NCBI GenBank assembly: GCA_016711705.1
Contig: JADJSK010000002.1
Coordinates: 744,001-808,000 of the forward strand
Length of the DNA stretch: 64,000 nt
Reading direction: 5' to 3'
Origin: Candidatus Brachybacter algidus
GTDB taxonomy: Bacteria > Bacteroidota > Bacteroidia > Chitinophagales > Saprospiraceae
The notes under the pieces were generated by a model. The model searched no databases. It saw nothing but the letters and a program-made list of their open reading frames with translations, and had not been told where the DNA came from. Below, in pieces: positions 34,463 to 43,505 of the stretch. Position 1 is the stretch's first letter. Each line of letters opens with the position of its first letter. Both the position numbers and the translations under genes were made by a program.

Positions 34463-37400
34463 ATGTCCACATTTGCTCATTTGCATTGCCACACCCAGTT
34501 TTCCTTACTTGACGGAGCCTCAGATATTGGTGCAATGTTTAAAAAGGCGACTGCCGACAAAATGCCCGGAATAGCCATCACTGATCATGGCAATATGTTC
34601 GGTGTTTTTAAATTCGTTGCTGAGGCTAATAAATACAATTTAAAAGGGCAGGACCCCTCCATCAAACCCATAGTAGGGTGTGAATTTTATATGGTGGAAG
34701 ACAGATTTAAGCAGCAATTTACCAAAACTTTAAGAGACAAGCGCTACCATCAATTGATGATAGCAAAGAATAGCACAGGGTACAATAATTTATGCAAACT
34801 CTCTTCTCTTGGTTTTATCGAAGGTCTTTATGGCAAATATCCAAGGATAGATAAAAAGCTTATTGAGCAATATCATGAAGGCTTAATAGCTACTAGTTGT
34901 TGTCTTGGTGCAATCATTCCTCAACTTATTTTGGAAGGAAAGGAAACTGAAGCGGAAGAAGAATTGAAATGGTGGCTTGGACTTTTTGGAGAAGATTATT
35001 ACATCGAACTTCAGCGTCATAGGATTCCGGATCAGGAAAAAGTCAATCAGGTACTCATCCGTTTTGCTAAGAAATATAATCTTAAGGTTATTGCTTCCAA
35101 TGATGCTCACTATGTAGATAGGGAGGACTCAAATGCACATGATATTCTGCTATGCGTCAATACCGGTGAAAAACAGGCCACACCAAAATCTGATGGTTTC
35201 AATGTGGATGAAAATGATGGCAGAGGCACACGTTTTGGGTTTTACAATGATGAATTTTTCTTCAAATCAACTGATGAGATGAAAAAAATCTTTCATGATG
35301 TCCCTGAGGCGATAGAGAATACCTTGGACATCGTAGATAAGGTAGAAATTTTAAATCTGAAAAAGGACATAATGCTTCCTTTTTATTCGATTCCATCCGA
35401 ATACAAGTCTCAGGATACTTATCTGCGTCACATTACTTACTTGGGCGCCAAGGAACGTTATAAGGAGCTTTCACCCGAAGTAACAGAAAGACTTGATTTT
35501 GAACTTGGGGTAATTGAGTCCATGGGATTCGCAGGATACTTTTTAATAGTAGCAGATTTTATTAAAGCCGGTAGGGATATAGGTGTTTTAGTAGGGCCGG
35601 GTAGAGGTTCCGCGGCAGGTTCTGCCGTAGCTTATTGCGTTGGTATAACAAACATTGATCCAATTAAGTATAAATTACTATTCGAAAGATTTTTGAATCC
35701 GGATAGAAAGTCAATGCCCGATATTGATACGGATTTTGATGATGAAGGACGCCAGAAAGTTATAGATTATGTTATTGAAAAGTACGGTAAAAATCAAGTG
35801 GCACAGATCATTACTTATGGTACCATGGCAGCTAAAAGTTCCATTAAGGATGTAGCCAGAGTGCTGGATCTGCCATTAAGTGAATCGAACGAATTGACCA
35901 AAATGTTCCCTGAGAAACTAGGTTTAACTCTTAATCGAGTTCTTGCAGCTCCTTTGACAGGAGAAAATAGCCTTACTTCAAAAGAAGACCTGAATGCTGA
36001 GGATATGAAGAAAGTGGAGGCTATCAGGGTTATATATAATAATACTAATGATCCAAGGTCAGCTGTACTCGTTGCAGCAAAGAAACTGGAAGGTTCCGTT
36101 CGGAATGTCGGAGTGCATGCCGCAGGCGTCATCATAGCTCCTTCAAATCTGATGGACATATTGCCTGTAGCCACAGCCAAGGATTCAAATTTACTTGTTA
36201 CCCAATTTGATGGAAAAGTTGTAGAAGATGCCGGTGTAATCAAGATGGATTTTCTTGGACTTAAGACATTAAGTATTATTAAAGATTGTTTGATTTTTAT
36301 TAAAGAAAATCATGGAGTCGATATAAATATAGATGAGATCCCATTGGACAATGCGGCTACTTATGAATTATTCCAGCGCGGAGATACCTTTGGTACGTTC
36401 CAATTTGAGAGTGTGGGTATGCGTAAATATCTTAAGGAGCTCAAGCCCGATAGATTGGAAGATCTTATCTCCATGAATGCCTTGTTCAGGCCAGGTCCAA
36501 TGGAATATATTCCTTCTTATATTCGTCGCAAGCACGGACAGGAAGATGTCGTATATGATATTCCCGAGATGAAAGAGATACTTGAAGAAACCTTTGGTAT
36601 CACTGTATATCAGGAGCAGGTGATGTTGCTTGCCCAGCAGTTGGCAAACTTTACCAAGGGGGATGCAGATGTTTTGAGAAAGGCCATGGGTAAGAAAGAC
36701 AAGAAAGTTCTGGATACCCTAAAAGACAAATTTATGGATGGCATCAGGGCAAACTCCCATGATGAGAAAAAGGCAAACAAAGTATGGAGTGATTGGGAAG
36801 CTTTTGCCGCTTATGCCTTTAATAAGTCTCACTCTACTTGCTATGCTTATGTGGCATATCAGACTGCTTATCTTAAGGCCAATTATTTGCCGGAGTTTAT
36901 GGCGGCCAACTTAAAACATCAGGGCAATATTGAGAAGATCACGCTATATATGGAGCAGTGCAAATCTTCCAATTTGAATGTACTTGGACCTGATGTAAAT
37001 GAAAGCAAAATTGATTTTGCAGTAAGCAAAACCGGAACTATTCGCTTTGGCTTATCATCTATTAAAGGCATAGGAGAAGGCCCATCGCAGGATATTCTTG
37101 ACGCAAGAAAAGGAAAGTTATTTGAGGATTTGTATGATTTTGTCGTACGTGTGAATACAAGATCCATCAATAAAAAAACACTTGAAGGATTAGTATATAG
37201 TGGGGGTTTGGATAGTTTTGGACTGGATAGAGAGGCATATTTTTCAGTGAATGAAAAGGGATCGACCTTTATCGAACAATTGATAAAATATGCTTCAGCA
37301 GTCAGAGACATGAATGAAGGTTCAACCATGAGCCTTTTCGGGGATGATATGGATCAAGTGGTGGCGCCGCCTGTGGCTTTTCCTTATCAGAACTGGTCCG

Positions 37401-38038
37401 TTAATTATAAGTTAGAAAAGGAAAAAGAAATGATCGGCTTGTATGCAAGTGGTCATCCTTTGGATCCATTTAGACTTGAATTGGACAAACTTTGCAATTG
37501 TGTACTTTCTGAAATCGCAAATATCGATAAACCTGATTTTGTAGTCAAATGTGGAGGCTTGGTGACAACAGCGCATCATAGTTTTACCAAACGTGGAGAT
37601 CCATATTGTAAGTTGGAATTAACAGATTTTACGGGTAAGCATACTTTTTTTATCATGAAAGACCTGTATCATAAGGCTAAGGCACTAATGGTAGATGGGA
37701 ATAAGCTTTTTATTGAAGGGGTTATAAAATCAAAATGGCAGGGTGGTGCATTGGAGATGGCTGCACAATCTATAAGACTTATGGAAAATCTTTCTGAGGC
37801 TTACTTTAAATCCATCACACTTAAAATTCCTGTTGGACTTATCACAGAAGATTTTATTGATAAGTTGGATTCATATACCAATCTTCACACTGGCAATCAG
37901 AGGATGAATCTGGTATTATTGGATGAAGCAAATAAGGTGGCACTTTCTTCGACTGTTTTTCCTAAGATCTTGATCAATCAACTTCTCATAGAATTGGTGG
38001 TTTCGCATGATCTTGAATTTGATGTGGAGATGAATTGA
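34463..38038 (+). CDS. dnaE: DNA polymerase III subunit alpha
   Basis: 1191 residues, replicative polymerase of the DnaE1 type. The PHP domain starts at once (HLHCHTQFSLLDGASD) and keeps most metal ligands. The palm holds the catalytic aspartates in MPDIDTDFDDEGR (residues 418-430), preceded by VGPGRGSAAGSAVAYC. The conserved ISMNALFRPGPMEYIPSYI and the HhH region (SSIKGIGEGPSQDIL) follow. Near the C-terminus is an OB fold (FVVKCGGLVTTAHHSFTKRG). Complete, with no frameshift. It stands alone with its own promoter. Confidence 0.97.
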   Translation: MSTFAHLHCHTQFSLLDGASDIGAMFKKATADKMPGIAITDHGNMFGVFKFVAEANKYNLKGQDPSIKPIVGCEFYMVEDRFKQQFTKTLRDKRYHQLMIAKNSTGYNNLCKLSSLGFIEGLYGKYPRIDKKLIEQYHEGLIATSCCLGAIIPQLILEGKETEAEEELKWWLGLFGEDYYIELQRHRIPDQEKVNQVLIRFAKKYNLKVIASNDAHYVDREDSNAHDILLCVNTGEKQATPKSDGFNVDENDGRGTRFGFYNDEFFFKSTDEMKKIFHDVPEAIENTLDIVDKVEILNLKKDIMLPFYSIPSEYKSQDTYLRHITYLGAKERYKELSPEVTERLDFELGVIESMGFAGYFLIVADFIKAGRDIGVLVGPGRGSAAGSAVAYCVGITNIDPIKYKLLFERFLNPDRKSMPDIDTDFDDEGRQKVIDYVIEKYGKNQVAQIITYGTMAAKSSIKDVARVLDLPLSESNELTKMFPEKLGLTLNRVLAAPLTGENSLTSKEDLNAEDMKKVEAIRVIYNNTNDPRSAVLVAAKKLEGSVRNVGVHAAGVIIAPSNLMDILPVATAKDSNLLVTQFDGKVVEDAGVIKMDFLGLKTLSIIKDCLIFIKENHGVDINIDEIPLDNAATYELFQRGDTFGTFQFESVGMRKYLKELKPDRLEDLISMNALFRPGPMEYIPSYIRRKHGQEDVVYDIPEMKEILEETFGITVYQEQVMLLAQQLANFTKGDADVLRKAMGKKDKKVLDTLKDKFMDGIRANSHDEKKANKVWSDWEAFAAYAFNKSHSTCYAYVAYQTAYLKANYLPEFMAANLKHQGNIEKITLYMEQCKSSNLNVLGPDVNESKIDFAVSKTGTIRFGLSSIKGIGEGPSQDILDARKGKLFEDLYDFVVRVNTRSINKKTLEGLVYSGGLDSFGLDREAYFSVNEKGSTFIEQLIKYASAVRDMNEGSTMSLFGDDMDQVVAPPVAFPYQNWSVNYKLEKEKEMIGLYASGHPLDPFRLELDKLCNCVLSEIANIDKPDFVVKCGGLVTTAHHSFTKRGDPYCKLELTDFTGKHTFFIMKDLYHKAKALMVDGNKLFIEGVIKSKWQGGALEMAAQSIRLMENLSEAYFKSITLKIPVGLITEDFIDKLDSYTNLHTGNQRMNLVLLDEANKVALSSTVFPKILINQLLIELVVSHDLEFDVEMN

Positions 38039-38102
38039 TCTGTTCTTTGGAGAAATGTATGATCTTTTCAAAAGTTCTGATGTTTATCAGTTGAATATTA
38101 AT

Positions 38103-38110
38103 TAGTTTTG
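38103..38110 (+). promoter_or_regulatory. -7 box for the small CPMC membrane protein
   Basis: TAGTTTTG, 20 bases before the ATG at 38130. Confidence 0.4.
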
Positions 38111-38129
38111 CATCTTAATTATAACAGAA

Positions 38130-38378
38130 ATGATTAAAAGTTATCAAAAAACAATACTTATTCTCGCGACTTTATTCGTCGTGCTGATGTTTATTCCCTT
38201 TGAATCATTTGCTCAATGTCCGATGTGTCGGATTGCAGCCGAATCTAACCTTAAGGATGGAGGGACTGCCGGAGCAGGTCTAAATGCAGGAATTTTATAT
38301 ATGCTTGCTGCACCATATTTACTAGTCGGAACCATCGGTTTTATTTGGTGGAAAAATCATAAGAAAATAGGGAAGTAA
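38130..38378 (+). CDS. Small membrane protein with CPMC motif
   Basis: 82 residues: a signal-peptide-like N-terminus (ILILATLFVVLMFIPFESFAQ), a short extracytoplasmic segment with QCPMCRIAAESNLKDGG, and one transmembrane helix (YMLAAPYLLVGTIGFIWW) with a Lys-rich cytoplasmic tail. Close relatives occur widely in Bacteroidota as conserved hypothetical proteins, to my knowledge without assigned function. The CxxC pair outside the membrane could bind metal or undergo thiol exchange. It is followed by a strong bidirectional terminator. Confidence 0.8.
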   Translation: MIKSYQKTILILATLFVVLMFIPFESFAQCPMCRIAAESNLKDGGTAGAGLNAGILYMLAAPYLLVGTIGFIWWKNHKKIGK

Positions 38379-38390
38379 ATAGGGGAAATA

Positions 38391-38422
38391 AAAAAGGCGT
38401 GATTTTTGATCACGCCTTTTTT
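38391..38422. terminator. Bidirectional terminator
   Basis: GGCGTGAT (38396-38403), loop TTTTG, ATCACGCC (38409-38416), with A-run before and T-run after. It serves the convergent CPMC gene and the barrel gene at 38441. Confidence 0.92.
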
Positions 38423-38440
38423 ATTTATTTAATTTCGTTC

Positions 38441-38947
38441 TTAGAAAGTATAACGAGCAGCTACACCACCAGAGAAATAAAATCCGCTGTAGTAGTCGGC
38501 TCTGATAATGTTAACTGTAGGTCTCGTATCAACTGAAACATTCAATGGAATGCTGGCAAATTTATAATCAACACCTGCTGTTGGGAATATAGCCAATCCA
38601 AATCCACTAGTCGCATCAAAATCTGAGAAAGAGTTATATGCAGTCAAACCACCACCTACAAACCATTTCAATCCAGGTACTGGTTTGATGTCAAAGTGAT
38701 GTTGGTAGGCTCCTGAAGCTGAAAGTACGAACCAGTTATAACTAGAAAAACCACCAAACGAATAATTTCTAAAACCCAGGTTTAATTCAATCGCACCTTG
38801 CTCACTAATGAAAGTCTTGTAAGAAGCAGAAACCAGGTCATAATAACCACCAAATCTAAGTCCAATACCGCTTTTGTAATCACTCTGTGCATTTGCTGCT
38901 ACTGAGAAAATTGTAACGAAAATAAATAAGTTAAGAATTTTTTTCAT
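38441..38947 (-). CDS. Small outer-membrane beta-barrel protein
   Basis: 168 residues from the ATG at 38947 (MKKILNLFIFVTIFS), with a cleavable signal peptide ending ANAQ. The mature protein is an eight-strand-type barrel: GIGLRFGGYYDLVSASYKTF, AIELNLGFRNYSF, WFVGGGLTAYN, FPTAGVDYKF, ending in FSGGVAARYTF with the C-terminal Phe. It resembles OmpA/OmpW-like porin families of Bacteroidota (outer membrane beta-barrel, OMP_b-brl). The in-frame ATG at 38989 would add 14 residues ahead of the signal and is less likely. Confidence 0.85.
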   Translation of the reverse strand: MKKILNLFIFVTIFSVAANAQSDYKSGIGLRFGGYYDLVSASYKTFISEQGAIELNLGFRNYSFGGFSSYNWFVLSASGAYQHHFDIKPVPGLKWFVGGGLTAYNSFSDFDATSGFGLAIFPTAGVDYKFASIPLNVSVDTRPTVNIIRADYYSGFYFSGGVAARYTF

Positions 38948-39401
38948 CTGTTTGATTTTAAAAAGTTTAAAAGAGTTTATACATGACATCCATCGAAATT
39001 TTCAACTACAAATATTACATTGGGTTGTAAAAGATAATGGCATTTTGTCCTGTCTTATTTCATTACAAATGTATAATATTTTCCTTTACTTACCTATCAT
39101 AAGCTTACTATATATATTAATTTAAAATAATTGTGAAAATTTTAAAGCTTGGATGAGATTACCTATTATGTATTGGTTTCTTCCAAAATCTTAGAATAAA
39201 ATCTTTGTTAATTTGTTTATGTACTTTTTTTAAGATTTGTTAAATGCTATATTTAGTGTAAAATTTATTACATATTATTATCAATTATATGTAATACTAG
39301 TATATGTCAATTATTTGGTTATAAATATTGTGATAAGGAAAAAAATAGGATTTTTCACAAATGAACATATTAAAAAAATATGTAATGTGATATTTTGACC
39401 C
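38948..39401. other. AT-rich non-coding spacer
   Basis: No ORF or clear repeat. It ends in the promoter of the sigma-54 regulator. Confidence 0.45.
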
Positions 39402-39409
39402 TATCTTTG
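39402..39409 (+). promoter_or_regulatory. -7 box for the sigma-54 response regulator
   Basis: TATCTTTG, 56 bases before the ATG, leaving a leader near 50 bases. Confidence 0.5.
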
Positions 39410-39464
39410 CGAGATAAAAGTTTGATTCAATAGATCAGACTCGATAAACAATTTATACAGCATT

Positions 39465-40739
39465 ATGGCAAAAGTTTTATTAGTAGATGATGAAAGCAGT
39501 ATCAGAAGAACTTTAAAGGACATCCTTTCTTTTGAGAAATATGAAGTGGTAGAAGCAGTTGATGGTCTTGATGGTATCGAGAAGGTAAAACAACAGAGTT
39601 TTGATGTCATTCTTCTTGACATCAAAATGCCTCGCATGGATGGAATTGAAGCATTTGAAAAAATAAAAGCACTGGCACCCGAGACTCCAGTGATCATGAT
39701 ATCAGGTCACGCCAATATCGATACTGCTGTAGATGCTGTCAAAAGAGGTGCTTTTGATTTTGTGAGTAAGCCACCAGACCTCAATAGATTATTGATAACT
39801 ATCAGAAATGCAATTGACAAAAAATGCCTGATTCACACTACGAAACAATTACAATCCAAGATAACCAACTGTAAGGTACCTGCCATGATCGGCAATAGCC
39901 CCGCCATTGCTAAAGTGCATGAGACGATAGACCGTGTAGCACCTACGGATGCCAGGGTTCTTATCACTGGAGGAAATGGAACAGGCAAAGAATTAGTAGC
40001 TAAATGGCTTCATGCTAAAAGTAATCGAAGTTCTACAGCGCTAATTGAAGTGAATTGTGCAGCAATACCTTCAGAGTTAATAGAAAGTGAATTGTTTGGA
40101 CACGAAAAAGGAGCTTTTACTTCTGCTGTCAAACAAAGGATCGGTAAATTTGAGCAAGCAAACGGAGGAACATTATTCCTAGATGAAATAGGCGATATGA
40201 GCCTTGAAGCTCAGGCAAAAGTCTTACGTGCACTGCAGGAAAAAAGAATTAATAGAGTAGGAGGCGAGAAGGATATTCATGTGGATGTTCGCGTTTTTGC
40301 AGCTACAAATAAAGATTTACTCAAGGAGATCGAAGCAAAACGATTTAGGGAAGATCTTTATCACAGACTCGCAGTCATCATTATAAGAGTACCATCTCTT
40401 TCAGAGAGGGTAGAGGATATAAGATTACTTTCAGAACATTTCATTAAGGGCATCTGCGAAGATTATGGAATTCCTTCCAAAGAGATAACAAAGGAAGCTT
40501 ATAAAATCCTTGAATTGTACAATTGGACGGGAAATATCCGCGAACTTCGCAATGTGGTTGAACGCTTGATAATTCTGAGTGGTGATAAAATCACCGCAGA
40601 AGATGTTATCAATTTCGTCCAAACCGATCCACAGCGAAAATCGGGTAAGATTGTTGACTTATTCGAGCAATTCAATAACATAGAAGATGTCCACCGATAT
40701 ATTGAGGATGCTTATTCAGATTTCAAAGGGAGAAAATAA
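39465..40739 (+). CDS. NtrC-type sigma-54 response regulator lacking an HTH domain
   Basis: 424 residues. The receiver domain (1-~120) has the acidic pocket at residues 8-9, phospho-Asp52 in LLDIKMP and Lys102 in VSKPPD. The AAA+ domain (140-~375) has Walker A GGNGTGKE (169-176), GAFTSA (216-221; GAFTGA is standard) for sigma-54 contact, Walker B TLFLDEIGDM and the sensor region NWTGNIRELRN. After LSGDKITAEDVINF only ~40 residues remain, with no Fis-type helix-turn-helix; no other frame downstream encodes one. It may activate sigma-54 promoters without DNA binding, as in some known enhancer-independent activators. No kinase gene is adjacent. Confidence 0.92.
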   Translation: MAKVLLVDDESSIRRTLKDILSFEKYEVVEAVDGLDGIEKVKQQSFDVILLDIKMPRMDGIEAFEKIKALAPETPVIMISGHANIDTAVDAVKRGAFDFVSKPPDLNRLLITIRNAIDKKCLIHTTKQLQSKITNCKVPAMIGNSPAIAKVHETIDRVAPTDARVLITGGNGTGKELVAKWLHAKSNRSSTALIEVNCAAIPSELIESELFGHEKGAFTSAVKQRIGKFEQANGGTLFLDEIGDMSLEAQAKVLRALQEKRINRVGGEKDIHVDVRVFAATNKDLLKEIEAKRFREDLYHRLAVIIIRVPSLSERVEDIRLLSEHFIKGICEDYGIPSKEITKEAYKILELYNWTGNIRELRNVVERLIILSGDKITAEDVINFVQTDPQRKSGKIVDLFEQFNNIEDVHRYIEDAYSDFKGRK

Positions 40740-40802
40740 CATTTTAAAAATTGAGGCTATCCCAATCTACATGAATGTTTAATTCTGCTGGAGACAACCT
40801 CC

Positions 40803-40840
40803 AGAGTTTCATTCTGACTTCTAATTTCTTACTTCAGATT
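40803..40840 (-). repeat. Short heptamer-family repeat
   Basis: TCATTCTGACTTCTAATTTC followed by TTACTTCAG: the reverse complement of the GAAGTCAGAAATTAG words at 342-467 and 17024-17252. This copy lies 64 bases past the regulator stop, inverted relative to it. Confidence 0.65.
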
Positions 40841-40927
40841 TACTAAAAATAACACTTTTATAGTTTCACTTCAAAAGCTGAAACATTTGATATTATTAAA
40901 CATTACCTGTTAATCACCGTTATTCAT

Positions 40928-40935
40928 TAATTTTG
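40928..40935 (+). promoter_or_regulatory. -7 box for mnmA
   Basis: TAATTTTG, 21 bases before the ATG at 40956. Confidence 0.4.
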
Positions 40936-40955
40936 CAGTCTCAAATGAATTATTA

Positions 40956-42056
40956 ATGAGTAAAAAAGGCAGAGTTCTGGTGGCCATGAGTGGTGGAATA
41001 GACTCAACTGTGGCAGCATTGTTGCTACATGAGCAAGGTTATGAAGTAGTTGGGGTCACGATGAAGACCTGGGACTATGCTAATGTGGGCGGAAGTAAAA
41101 AGGAGACTGGTTGCTGTAGCCTTGATAGTATTAACGATGCTCGTGAAGTCGCCGTCGATAACGGTTTCCATCATTTTATAATTGATATCAGGGAGGAATT
41201 TGGCGATTACGTTATTGACAATTTCGTTGATGAATATATGGCGGGAAGAACACCGAATCCTTGTGTACTATGCAATACGCACATTAAATGGGCAGCTCTC
41301 CTTAAAAGAGCTGATCAATTGGATTGCGAGTTTATAGCTACTGGTCATTATGCGGTGATGAATGAATTATATGGCCGAAGGTTTATTTCTAAAGGATTAG
41401 ATACTAATAAAGACCAATCATATGTCCTATGGGGATTGAAACAAGAATTCTTGAAAAGATCGATATTTCCAATAGGCGGATTTCATAAACCTGACATTCG
41501 CCAAATGGCATTTGACAGAGGTTATGAAAAGCTCTCTAAAAAGGCCGAATCCTATGAAATATGTTTCGTTCCAGATAATGATTATAGAGGATTTCTAAAA
41601 AGAAGATTACCCAATATCGAAAATGAATTAGATGGGGGACTTTTTGTCAATAGCAAAGGTGAGGTCTTAGGTAAACATAAGGGTTATCCTTTTTATACAG
41701 TAGGTCAAAGAAGAGGTCTGGGTATGGCTTTTGGCGAACCAATGTTTGTCTCGACGATCGACCCCGAGACAAATACTGTGGTGCTGGGTCTGGAGCATGA
41801 GCTGCTTCGCAATGGTATGCGCGTCAAAGGTGTCAATCTCATGAAGTATGCAGAACTCAAACCGGATATGGAGGCACTTACTAAGATACGTTACAAGGAT
41901 GACGGCGCTCTGGCGACATTAAATCAAGTCGGAGATGATGTGTTTGTTGAATTTCATGCCAATGTAAAGGGAATTGCTCCAGGTCAATCTGCGGTATTTT
42001 ACGAAGGAAATGACTTGTTGGGTGGAGGTATTATTCAGTCAGGTTCAATTAATTAA
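40956..42056 (+). CDS. mnmA: tRNA-specific 2-thiouridylase
   Basis: 366 residues; 2-thiolation of U34 in tRNA Lys, Glu and Gln. The PP-loop motif SGGIDS is at residues 12-17. The catalytic Cys pair is Cys103 (NPCVLCN) and Cys203 (YEICFVPDNDYRGFL). The DQSYVLWGLKQEFLKRSIFP and GQRRGLGMAFGEP segments bind tRNA and line the active site. The enzyme looks complete. It is followed at 7 bases by a lipoprotein gene and then rimM, all on the same strand, and probably forms one operon concerned with tRNA and ribosome maturation. Confidence 0.97.
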   Translation: MSKKGRVLVAMSGGIDSTVAALLLHEQGYEVVGVTMKTWDYANVGGSKKETGCCSLDSINDAREVAVDNGFHHFIIDIREEFGDYVIDNFVDEYMAGRTPNPCVLCNTHIKWAALLKRADQLDCEFIATGHYAVMNELYGRRFISKGLDTNKDQSYVLWGLKQEFLKRSIFPIGGFHKPDIRQMAFDRGYEKLSKKAESYEICFVPDNDYRGFLKRRLPNIENELDGGLFVNSKGEVLGKHKGYPFYTVGQRRGLGMAFGEPMFVSTIDPETNTVVLGLEHELLRNGMRVKGVNLMKYAELKPDMEALTKIRYKDDGALATLNQVGDDVFVEFHANVKGIAPGQSAVFYEGNDLLGGGIIQSGSIN

Positions 42057-42063
42057 ATAAATA

Positions 42064-42831
42064 ATGAAAAAACCATATTGCCTATTCATTTTTTCTATGT
42101 TGATATCAACGGTATATTTTTCTTCATGTGAAAAGGAAATAGATACAGATGCTGTGCAGCGAGCCAAGGATAATTTAGAGAAATCGTATCAATATTATCC
42201 GATAGCAATAGGAAAGTCATGGACCTATCAGATCGATTCTATTTATTATTCTGACAATCTTGGTAACATTGAAATCGATACGATAAGAGGGTTATACAGG
42301 GAAACCATAGTAGATACCTTTAAGAATTCAAGTGATAATGTTATTTATCGGGTCTTAAAAGAAAAGCAGGAAAATAATATCTGGTTCGTCACAAGAGTAT
42401 ATTCACTAATGCCGACAACAAATCAGCTCATACGCACTGAGGACAATACACAACTTATCGACCTGATCTTCCCTTTACAAATCAATTCTACATGGAATCC
42501 AACAGCGCTGATCGACGCAAATAGTACTTATCTGGTAAGAGGTAAAGGGATACAGATATTTAAAGACTGGCCATCAGCCTATATCAGTGATATCGTGGAA
42601 GAGGAAGTATTTGGCGAGGTCAGAGAAGTGTTGAAAATACAGGATGTTAAGCCTGATGATAATATTATTCTTTTTCAATCTTCTACAAGATCTTATGCTT
42701 CAGGCGTGGGCATGATAAGCAAAGAGCAAGCATTTTTTACAACACAAAAGACGGAATTGGCAGAAAAGCCGTGGGAGGAAAAAGCAGAAATCGGGTTCAA
42801 ATGTATTCAGACACTTGTCGATTATAAATAA
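42064..42831 (+). CDS. Uncharacterised lipoprotein between mnmA and rimM
   Basis: 255 residues with a lipoprotein signal (TVYFSSC). The mature protein begins with a helix and then beta strands of the form SWTYQIDSIYY, YRETIVDTFKNSSDNVIYRV and WFVTRVYSLMP. It resembles exported proteins of Bacteroidota that measure ~250 residues and carry a Y-x-Y-F-P-I-x-x-G-x-x-W entry; here this reads YQYYPIAIGKSWTYQID. Function unknown. Tight spacing on both sides (7 and 16 bases) places it in the mnmA-rimM operon. Confidence 0.75.
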   Translation: MKKPYCLFIFSMLISTVYFSSCEKEIDTDAVQRAKDNLEKSYQYYPIAIGKSWTYQIDSIYYSDNLGNIEIDTIRGLYRETIVDTFKNSSDNVIYRVLKEKQENNIWFVTRVYSLMPTTNQLIRTEDNTQLIDLIFPLQINSTWNPTALIDANSTYLVRGKGIQIFKDWPSAYISDIVEEEVFGEVREVLKIQDVKPDDNIILFQSSTRSYASGVGMISKEQAFFTTQKTELAEKPWEEKAEIGFKCIQTLVDYK

Positions 42832-42847
42832 ATAATAACAGTTAAAA

Positions 42848-43387
42848 ATGGCTAAATTAAAAGAGTATTTGCAAGTCGGGCAAATCAGGAAGGGCCATGG
42901 CTTGGATGGGCTTATAAAAATGACGCTTAAGGCTGATTTTACTCATGTAATAGACAAGACAGATCATTTTTTTATAGAAGAAAATGGTCAGAAACTTCCA
43001 CTTTTCATTGAAAAACAGGTCTTTGATGGGCAGGATTATATTGTTAAATTCGAAGATATAGACAATCCTCAGGATGCTACCCAATTGTCTGCAAAAGCTA
43101 TTTTTATGGACAAGGCTGTCTTGGAAAAATTAATAGATTATAAATCAAAAGAAAAAGACCTACCCTTTGATATCACAGATCTGATTGGATATGTCATTAA
43201 GGATAATTCACTTGAAGATAACCTAGAGATCATTGATATACAGCAATTTCCTCGGCAAGTAATGGCTACAGTAGAATTGAATGGTAAAGAAATGTTTCTG
43301 CCCTTATCAGACGAACTTATTGCTTTGATAGACCACAATACCAAATTAATTTCTACCGCATACCCTGAAGGTATCTTTGATTTGTAA
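42848..43387 (+). CDS. rimM: Ribosome maturation factor RimM
   Basis: 179 residues. The N-terminal RimM barrel opens YLQVGQIRKGHGLDGLIKM, the family hallmark. The C-terminal PRC-barrel contains DLIGYVIKD, EIIDIQQFPRQ and MFLPLSDELI. It binds S19 in 30S assembly. The usual neighbours rpsP and trmD are not here; instead rimM ends the mnmA operon. It converges on the thiolase gene, with REP-like and octamer repeats in between. Confidence 0.95.
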   Translation: MAKLKEYLQVGQIRKGHGLDGLIKMTLKADFTHVIDKTDHFFIEENGQKLPLFIEKQVFDGQDYIVKFEDIDNPQDATQLSAKAIFMDKAVLEKLIDYKSKEKDLPFDITDLIGYVIKDNSLEDNLEIIDIQQFPRQVMATVELNGKEMFLPLSDELIALIDHNTKLISTAYPEGIFDL

Positions 43388-43435
43388 GACAGTTATTGGT
43401 AAAGTGGCATGTAATAATATGATAATCTAATACAT

Positions 43436-43462
43436 CACGGACAAGGGCAAGCCTTATCCCTG
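43436..43462 (-). repeat. REP-like imperfect palindrome, inverted relative of 4201-4232
   Basis: CACGGACAAGGGCAAGCC then TTATCCCTG. It shares 18 bases with the reverse complement of the copy near 4.2 kb. Confidence 0.6.
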
Positions 43463-43465
43463 CAA

Positions 43466-43505
43466 TTATATTCTAATACTATTATACTCTAATACTATCA
43501 TACTC
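43466..43505 (-). repeat. Octamer array abutting the thiolase stop
   Basis: In sense: AGTATGAT, AGTATTAG, AGTATAAT, AGTATTAG at exact 8-base spacing, touching the stop at 43506. Confidence 0.8.
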
